This document shows, in pieces, positions 58,826 through 64,000 of a stretch of DNA of 64,000 bases (positions are counted from its first letter, which is position 1; each line of letters opens with the position of its first letter). The position numbers and the translations under genes are program-made. The stretch spans positions 303,522,323-303,586,322 of the forward strand of contig CM042697.1 in assembly GCA_023614405.1 (NCBI GenBank), given 5' to 3'. This stretch comes from Avena insularis (lineage: Eukaryota > Streptophyta > Magnoliopsida > Poales > Poaceae). The notes beneath the pieces were generated by a model. The model had not been told where the DNA came from and did no database searches. It worked only from the letters and a program-made list of their open reading frames with translations.

Positions 58826-59749
58826 GACGAGTCCTGGGCAACGATGCCTACTACCTCACCGACGTCGGAGGAGACGGTCAACTCGACGTCAAGCGGCCAT
58901 GGAATGTAAACCTCCTAAGGAAGTTCTACACATATAACTCCGACATGTACTCCCCCCGCCATGCAATAAAGATTTTCGACTCACACAAATTGTGTCTACT
59001 CTCCAATTCTTGTGCCACTCGCACTCGTAAAAATAGCATTTTCGACTCGCGCGACCGACACGGCTAAGTAGTGCGACACAAGGGCATCGATAAAATTCGG
59101 CCCTTGCGTCGTCCACGAAAATGCCAACCCGGAGCCCCATCGGAGTCGCCTCGCTCGACTGGCCCGCCGGGCCAAGACAACCACATTGATTTCTCACAGC
59201 GACCCGGTCCTCCACATCCTCGGCGCAGCGACTCGAACGGTCAAGTACCACGCTCAGGGACTGATGCCAGCCCAAACCCACGCGGCTAGGGAAAACACCA
59301 AGTATGAAAGCGCTCCCTGGACTCGCCACACGACTGGCTCTCCGAGTCAGGTGGAGTGACGCGCCAAGCACAACGCGCTCTGTCCTCACCTACCTTGGGC
59401 ATGCGACTAGAATGGTTAAGTAACACGCTCGGGACTCGTCCAACCGACCCCGTTCGTGTCCGAAAAAACGGCTAAGCATAGAGCACCCCTTGGGGTCGCC
59501 AAGCAACTGGCTTCCCAAGCCACGGCGAGTCGACCTCAACTAACTAACAGTACAAAAATAAACATACACACACAAACATGAGTTAAACCCCATAAAAGGG
59601 TGGACGCGCTTGGGGACTCGCACAATAAAATAATCCAAACTCAAATCAAAGCTAACCAAAGCATACTTGCATTCCTTATGGGAACAAATTTTGTTTGCTT
59701 ACAAGGGCAAGCATACATTTCTTATATTAATGCCAATCGGCAAAATCAT
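58826..59749. other. Spacer between integrase and antisense gene
   Basis: The start still encodes the end of pol in another frame ('RPWNVNLLRKFY' to about 58930). The rest is non-coding with repeated 'GGGACTCG'-like motifs. It would hold the 3' end of the antisense transcript. Confidence 0.55.
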
Positions 59750-62700
59750 CTACTCTGCAGGTTTCGAAGAAGACGTGCCATCGTTACCGCGAACGCGGAC
59801 GAAGGGGACCCATGGGTTCGACGGGTACGTCATCAAGGTGCCCGCCATCACCGATCGGAACGGCTGCTCCACCTTGAAGTCGGGATGCGCAGGCTTGGGG
59901 TCGTTCGGAGCGACGATCATCTCCTGATACGGCAGAAGGTCGCCCATAGCCAGCACCCGCTCGGAGTAGATCAAGGCCCGGTCGGTCAAATTCAGCACGT
60001 CGAAGATCTCGACTGAGCCAGTCGACGAGGGATACCCGTTGGTGACGTCGTCAGGGAAGTGGGCGAGCCCAAGGCTCAGCGCAGTCGCAGCTCCACGGCG
60101 GAAGGCTGGCCGCGACATGTACTCCACAATCGCTGGAGCCCTCTCCAGGTAGCTCCATACCTCCATGAGTTTGCTGGGGATCACCTCTGTCGGCAAGATC
60201 TCCTGGAGGTACGCACGGGTGCAAGTCGTCGCAACGGCGGCAGAATCCACCAGCATGGTGACACACTGCCACACGTCGTACCACTACATTTCGGGGTCAT
60301 CATCAAAAAAATTCCCTATAGAATAACAAGAAATGTGGCGTCAGAAGGACGCACGATTCGAGTCAACCACATAAAGAACACAACTAAAACGGCGACCCGC
60401 ACGCTCGGGGACTCGCTGATACAAACAAAAACAAGACGAAGGAACTCACCAATCAGGAGACGGCAGCGCCCCGTGATATCTTGAAGACCCGACAAATCGG
60501 TCTACAACCCACGACGAGAGCATCAGACACCTTCCATTCTTCAGCTGCGGCAGTGACAGCCGCCTTAGCCCTCTCCTCAGCCGATCTCGCCTCCGCCTTG
60601 GCGGACTTGAGCTCTCGCTCTAGCTTGGCCACCCGCTTCTCCGCGACGATCAACGATGAATGGGCAGCCGTCAACTCGCTAACAAGGACCAAACCCTCGC
60701 GAGCCTTCGCCACCATGGCCAAATGCCCATCTGCAGCAACGCAAGGGTGAGATCACAATCAGAAACAAGATAGCTATGGAGAGGGTATCTCGAAAACCTA
60801 CCTGCACGGAGCGGAGGTCGTTCTCCAGACGCTCTCTAGCGGCCAGTCGCTCTGCCGATTCATGTTGGAGGCCCGACACAGACACAACTAAACATAAGCA
60901 AACATCAAAGAAATTCCTAAGTGCCTTGTCGCTGAAATTCAACCACTAGCCACTCGGGGACTGGACATGAAAGAAAATTCCTAAGTGCATAGTCGCTGAA
61001 ATTCAACGACTAGCCACTTAGGGATTGGACATCAAAGAAAATTCCTAAGTGCCTAGTCACTGAAATTCCTAAGTGCCTAGTCACTGAAATTCAGCGACCA
61101 GATCCTCGGGGACTGGACATACCTGAATAGCTGCGCCTAGCATGCTGTGCATCTCGACCGCATCCACCGACGATAGCACAAGAGGTGTGCGCCCGCAACG
61201 ATGCTCAACTTCGAGCCCAAAATTTCGGGCGCTTGGGCCGACTGCGCCGACACACTTGTGGTGGAGGCCCTCGCCATAAAGCAAGGGAAGGTCGCCACTG
61301 CCGCTCCCGCAGCACTTGTCGAAGGGCCCGACGCCCCGACCAGCGCCGCAGGGTCTATCTGTTGCGACCCCGTGTCCACGACGGTATTCACGGTACGCAT
61401 CCGCTCCAGTCGGAGCTGCACTTGAGGCGTCGACTGGCTCGTCTGAGATTGTGATGACCTCATCTCCCTTCATCTTCTTCGTGCCCTCAACGGGCGCCTT
61501 GGCGTCGTCGCCCTTCCTCATCTTCGACGGATCGGCTTTCGCCCCCGCGGCGTCTACTGGAACTTTGGCCACCGAGGGATGACCAATCTTTTTCACCCCA
61601 GTCCTGCAAAAAGAAATGATCAGAAAATCAAACAACGACTACAAACTAGCGATTCAAGTGGACACGCCAAGATGTTTACCTGGCGACTATGATGTAGCGC
61701 AGGCCGGTGCGGTTTTGCACTGGCTTCTTTAGTTCTGGGCCCACCTTTCGGCTGATGCCCGTGTCAAATAGGGCCAGACCCTACGACACGGAAGCCTTCT
61801 TCGTTGACGAGGCCGCGGCAGCGGGAAGCTCCCCTCCGGTCGACACGGGTGCCTCCCTCGATGGAGACTCCTCTACGACTGGAGAATCCCTGAGACCCGT
61901 GACTACCGAGAATGGTGGCGGAAGTTACGTCAGTGGCACTTCGTCCTCCACCACAACTGAGTTGGCTGCCTCAGGCGCCTTCGCCGATGCTTCGGCATCA
62001 GCTTCGTCAGTTGTGCTAGTCGCTTCGGATCTAGTCGCTAACCGAGGCAACGACATTGCCCTGGGTGCCTCCTTCTTCTTCTTCAGCGACTTATTTTTCG
62101 ATGGCGTGGCCACACGTCGTGAAGTGTGTTCGAGGGCTTCGTCTTTGCCCCCGTCGTGAGCCTCGAGGCTCTTGCTGTCCTCGATCTCGTGCTTCCATAG
62201 CCCGCGAGTTTTTCGAACTGCGGGTGTAGCGACCTCCATAGCCTCGTCATCATCATCATCGTCTTCATCGTCATCATCGCCTCCGACATTCTCCTTGTCT
62301 GAGGAGGATTCACTCTCATCCTCGATGGACTCGTCCGAGATTTCGTCGTCGGTGGGAGGAAGCCAACCTTCCACTACTTGGAACAGCTGTACAAACAATA
62401 CGTTGTTCATAAACCGCGACTGCATTTCTGCGACTGCGAAATGGACAAGGAAAGGCAGACTTACCAGTGGCGCCTGGCGCTTCATGGTGTATGGGGGAAT
62501 CCCGGCCTTCGGGTCGTGGTATTCCGCGTCAGTAATATTCTTCAGTGCGAGGGCGTAATCGTCGGCCTTCCACTCGGCGGTACAGGCCTTGGTTGCATAC
62601 ATCCAGTGAGCACGGCTGGCTAGGGGCACCAGTCGCTGCCTGAGCCAGAAATTGTACAAATTGATGGTCTCGAGCTCGTCTTTCTTCAGATGACAAATCA

Positions 62701-63224
62701 TTGTCAACATCTCTTCGACCACCATCCGCTGGTCGTGCGGAAGCTTGGCGACTTGAAGCTGGCGCGGCTCGGGCCACTCGGCAAAATACATCAGGAGTGA
62801 CACCTCACCATCTAGAGTTGACTCGCTGACGTCAAACCAGTGCTTCTTCCACTCATTCGTTGCCTTCTTCGGTAGCATGAGGTCGAGGAAGGAGGCCTTG
62901 GACTTCAATTGGAAGGTAAGGCCACCAGCTGCCAGCATCGGGCCGCCTGCCCATTTGCGACCGATTCGCCCGTGGAACAGCTCCTGCCATAGGGAAAAGT
63001 ATGGGCGACAACCCAGATAACACTCGCAGAATGCCACGAAAATGGCGAGCTGCTCGATGCTATGCGGCCCCAGATCCGATGGCGAGATGCCGTAGTACGT
63101 GCAGAATCGGCAGAAGAAGAGTGAGGTAGGGAAGCCGAACCCCCTCTCAAGATGGCTAGTGAAGTAGATGAACTCGCTGGCGCGCAGATTTGGCTCCACC
63201 TCTTCTGCCGTTGGGATCCGCCAT
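59750..63224 (-). pseudogene. Multi-exon antisense gene of the Tat element (Transposase_28-type)
   Basis: Exons inferred from consensus sites: 63224-61680 (CAG|GTAAAC), 61603-61123 (TTTGCAG| ; CAG|GTATGT), 60887-60802 (TTTAG| ; CAG|GTAGG), 60730-60450 (TTGCTGCAG| ; G|GTGAGT) and 60315-59750 (TTCTATAG| to TAG). Exon 1 encodes a 'putative gypsy type transposon' (PF04195-like) domain ('ERGFGFPTS', 'CECYLGCRPYFSLWQ', 'GGLTFQLKSK'), then an acidic run of Asp/Glu (about 62240-62300). Exon 4 is coiled-coil-like; exon 5 is a compact C-terminal region. Stops at 61925, about 61775, 60456 and 60285 and two compensating shifts in exon 2 show decay. Function of these antisense genes is unknown. Confidence 0.75.
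60912..61121. repeat. ~64-bp minisatellite in an intron of the antisense gene
   Basis: 'ATTCCTAAGTGC' starts units at 60912, 60977 and 61041, with a short 24-bp unit at 61065. The last unit runs up to the exon-2 donor site at 61122. Confidence 0.85.
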
Positions 63225-63431
63225 CTCCCGGCGCGGAGAATCCCCGCGCCTTAGAAGGACTTCAGCAGCACCTTGGTGCACTTGGATCTCCCCCACAATT
63301 CCTTGGGGGCGCCATCGATTTGAGGATCTAGGATTGCTAGATTGCTCTGGGTCGCTCTGGAGGGAATAGAAGATTGAAGGACGCGCGGAGTCGGAAGAAA
63401 TGTGAGGAATGCTCGCAACTCACCCGTCACT

Positions 63432-63442
63432 CTCCTTATATA
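63432..63442 (-). promoter_or_regulatory. TATA box of the antisense gene
   Basis: Minus-strand 'TATATAAGGAG' lies about 215 bp upstream of the ATG at 63224, the right place for a promoter of the antisense transcript. It is independent of the LTR promoter, which reads the other way. Confidence 0.6.
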
Positions 63443-63731
63443 GCGGTTGGTTGCCGCCAATTTCAGGAGCCGTTACCGCACGGTGATTATGCCGATATTA
63501 CCATTGGATTACCCAACAGCTAGTTTGGCTAGGCTGACGGTCCAACTTCGTCTACTCGACTCGCCGACCCATTCGCCGTGGCTGCGATTGGACTGGTCAC
63601 CGTTATTGAGACTGAGGATGCATGTCGAAGATTCCTTCCCTCATTGAAAGAGTCCACGGCCGATTCGACTGGGCGTCTAAATTGGACCTGAATACTCCGA
63701 CTGCCAAAGAACACCTGCGACAAATCAACGA

Positions 63732-63747
63732 CGGCCTTGGGGACTAC
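63732..63747 (+). other. Polypurine tract of the Tat element
   Basis: 'CGGCCTTGGGGACTAC' directly precedes the LTR start. Confidence 0.65.
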
Positions 63748-64000
63748 TGATGGGGATATACCGAGTGGGGTATACCTAGAAGGACGTTTCCTACTGGCTC
63801 ATACTGCTAGCGAGTGGGCCTAGAGGACGGTGACTGGAAGCTGAAGGCCTAGAAGCATAGTTAGGCCCAGCCGTTTTAGGTCAAAACCCTCCGAGTCCTT
63901 ATCCAACTCTGTTGGATATTTGTAAACCCTAGCAAGGTGACTCTATATAAACCTCCCTAGGGAACGCATAGAACTTACGTTCCATCAGACACCCCATCGA
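63748..64000 (+). repeat. 3' LTR of the Tat element (start only)
   Basis: Begins TGATGGGGATATACC after the polypurine tract and runs off the window. A TATA box 'CTATATAAA' at 63942-63950 marks the sense promoter. Confidence 0.75.

Larger units (their letters stand above)
53384..64000 (+). mobile_element. Tat-lineage Gypsy element, 5' truncated, runs off the window
   Basis: It starts abruptly inside gag at about 53384, so the 5' LTR and primer site are absent. Order: gag, protease, RT, RNase H, a second archaeal-type RNase H, integrase, spacer, antisense gene, polypurine tract, 3' LTR (from 63748). The second RNase H and the antisense gene are hallmarks of the Tat lineage (Retand/Grande/Ogre relatives). 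GC content is clearly higher than in its surroundings. Many stops and at least four frameshifts make it inactive. Confidence 0.9.

Noticed and set aside
61707..62159. 150-codon plus-strand frame, and neighbours at 62172-62558
   Set aside because: They mirror exon 1 of the antisense gene; the minus-strand frame has the recognisable domain and splice sites.

Overview
The window is repeat-rich nuclear DNA from a large-genome grass, most likely a Triticeae species (wheat, Aegilops, barley or rye). The evidence is its content: BARE/Angela-type Copia elements, Athila- and Tat-lineage Gypsy elements, a 4-kb-LTR non-autonomous element, Stowaway and Tourist MITEs, and long tandem repeats. I see no intact cellular protein-coding gene. 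I see fragments of two cellular gene families, a SINA-type ubiquitin ligase (two copies) and a zf-XS zinc-finger gene, all broken.

Layout. 1-7983: a decayed Copia gag split by an Athila-lineage element (591-7411, TSD GTGCT). 8280-17720: a ~123-bp tandem array split by a Copia element (8356-16368, TSD GGTCC), followed by related longer repeats to ~18470. 18470-26100: a gene-remnant island on the minus strand with two SINA-like pseudogenes, a Stowaway MITE carrying a second MITE, and a two-exon zf-XS pseudogene with a solo LTR inserted about 90 bp before its start codon. 26600-53383: an array of ~515-bp tandem monomers interrupted by a minus-strand Athila-lineage element (28364-51549, TSD GTGGG). 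That element was itself hit twice: in its 3' LTR by a large-LTR element (29039-39249, TSD TTTCT), and in its interior by a Copia element (42074-47176, TSD TCCCC). 53384-64000: a 5'-truncated Tat-lineage Gypsy element with gag, protease, RT, two RNase H domains and integrase on the plus strand. A multi-exon gene follows on the minus strand, and then the start of the 3' LTR.

Most biology here is retrotransposition and decay. Five insertions have target-site duplications that can be read off the sequence, four of them exact, which fixes the nesting order. Two features deserve most attention. One is the large-LTR element, whose 1.9-kb interior encodes one protein with six CCHC-type zinc knuckles and no capsid, protease or polymerase. 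The other is the antisense gene in the Tat element, which has its own TATA box and consensus splice sites that link at least five exons. Divergence figures are estimates by eye. Family names are given only where PBS, motif order and termini support them.
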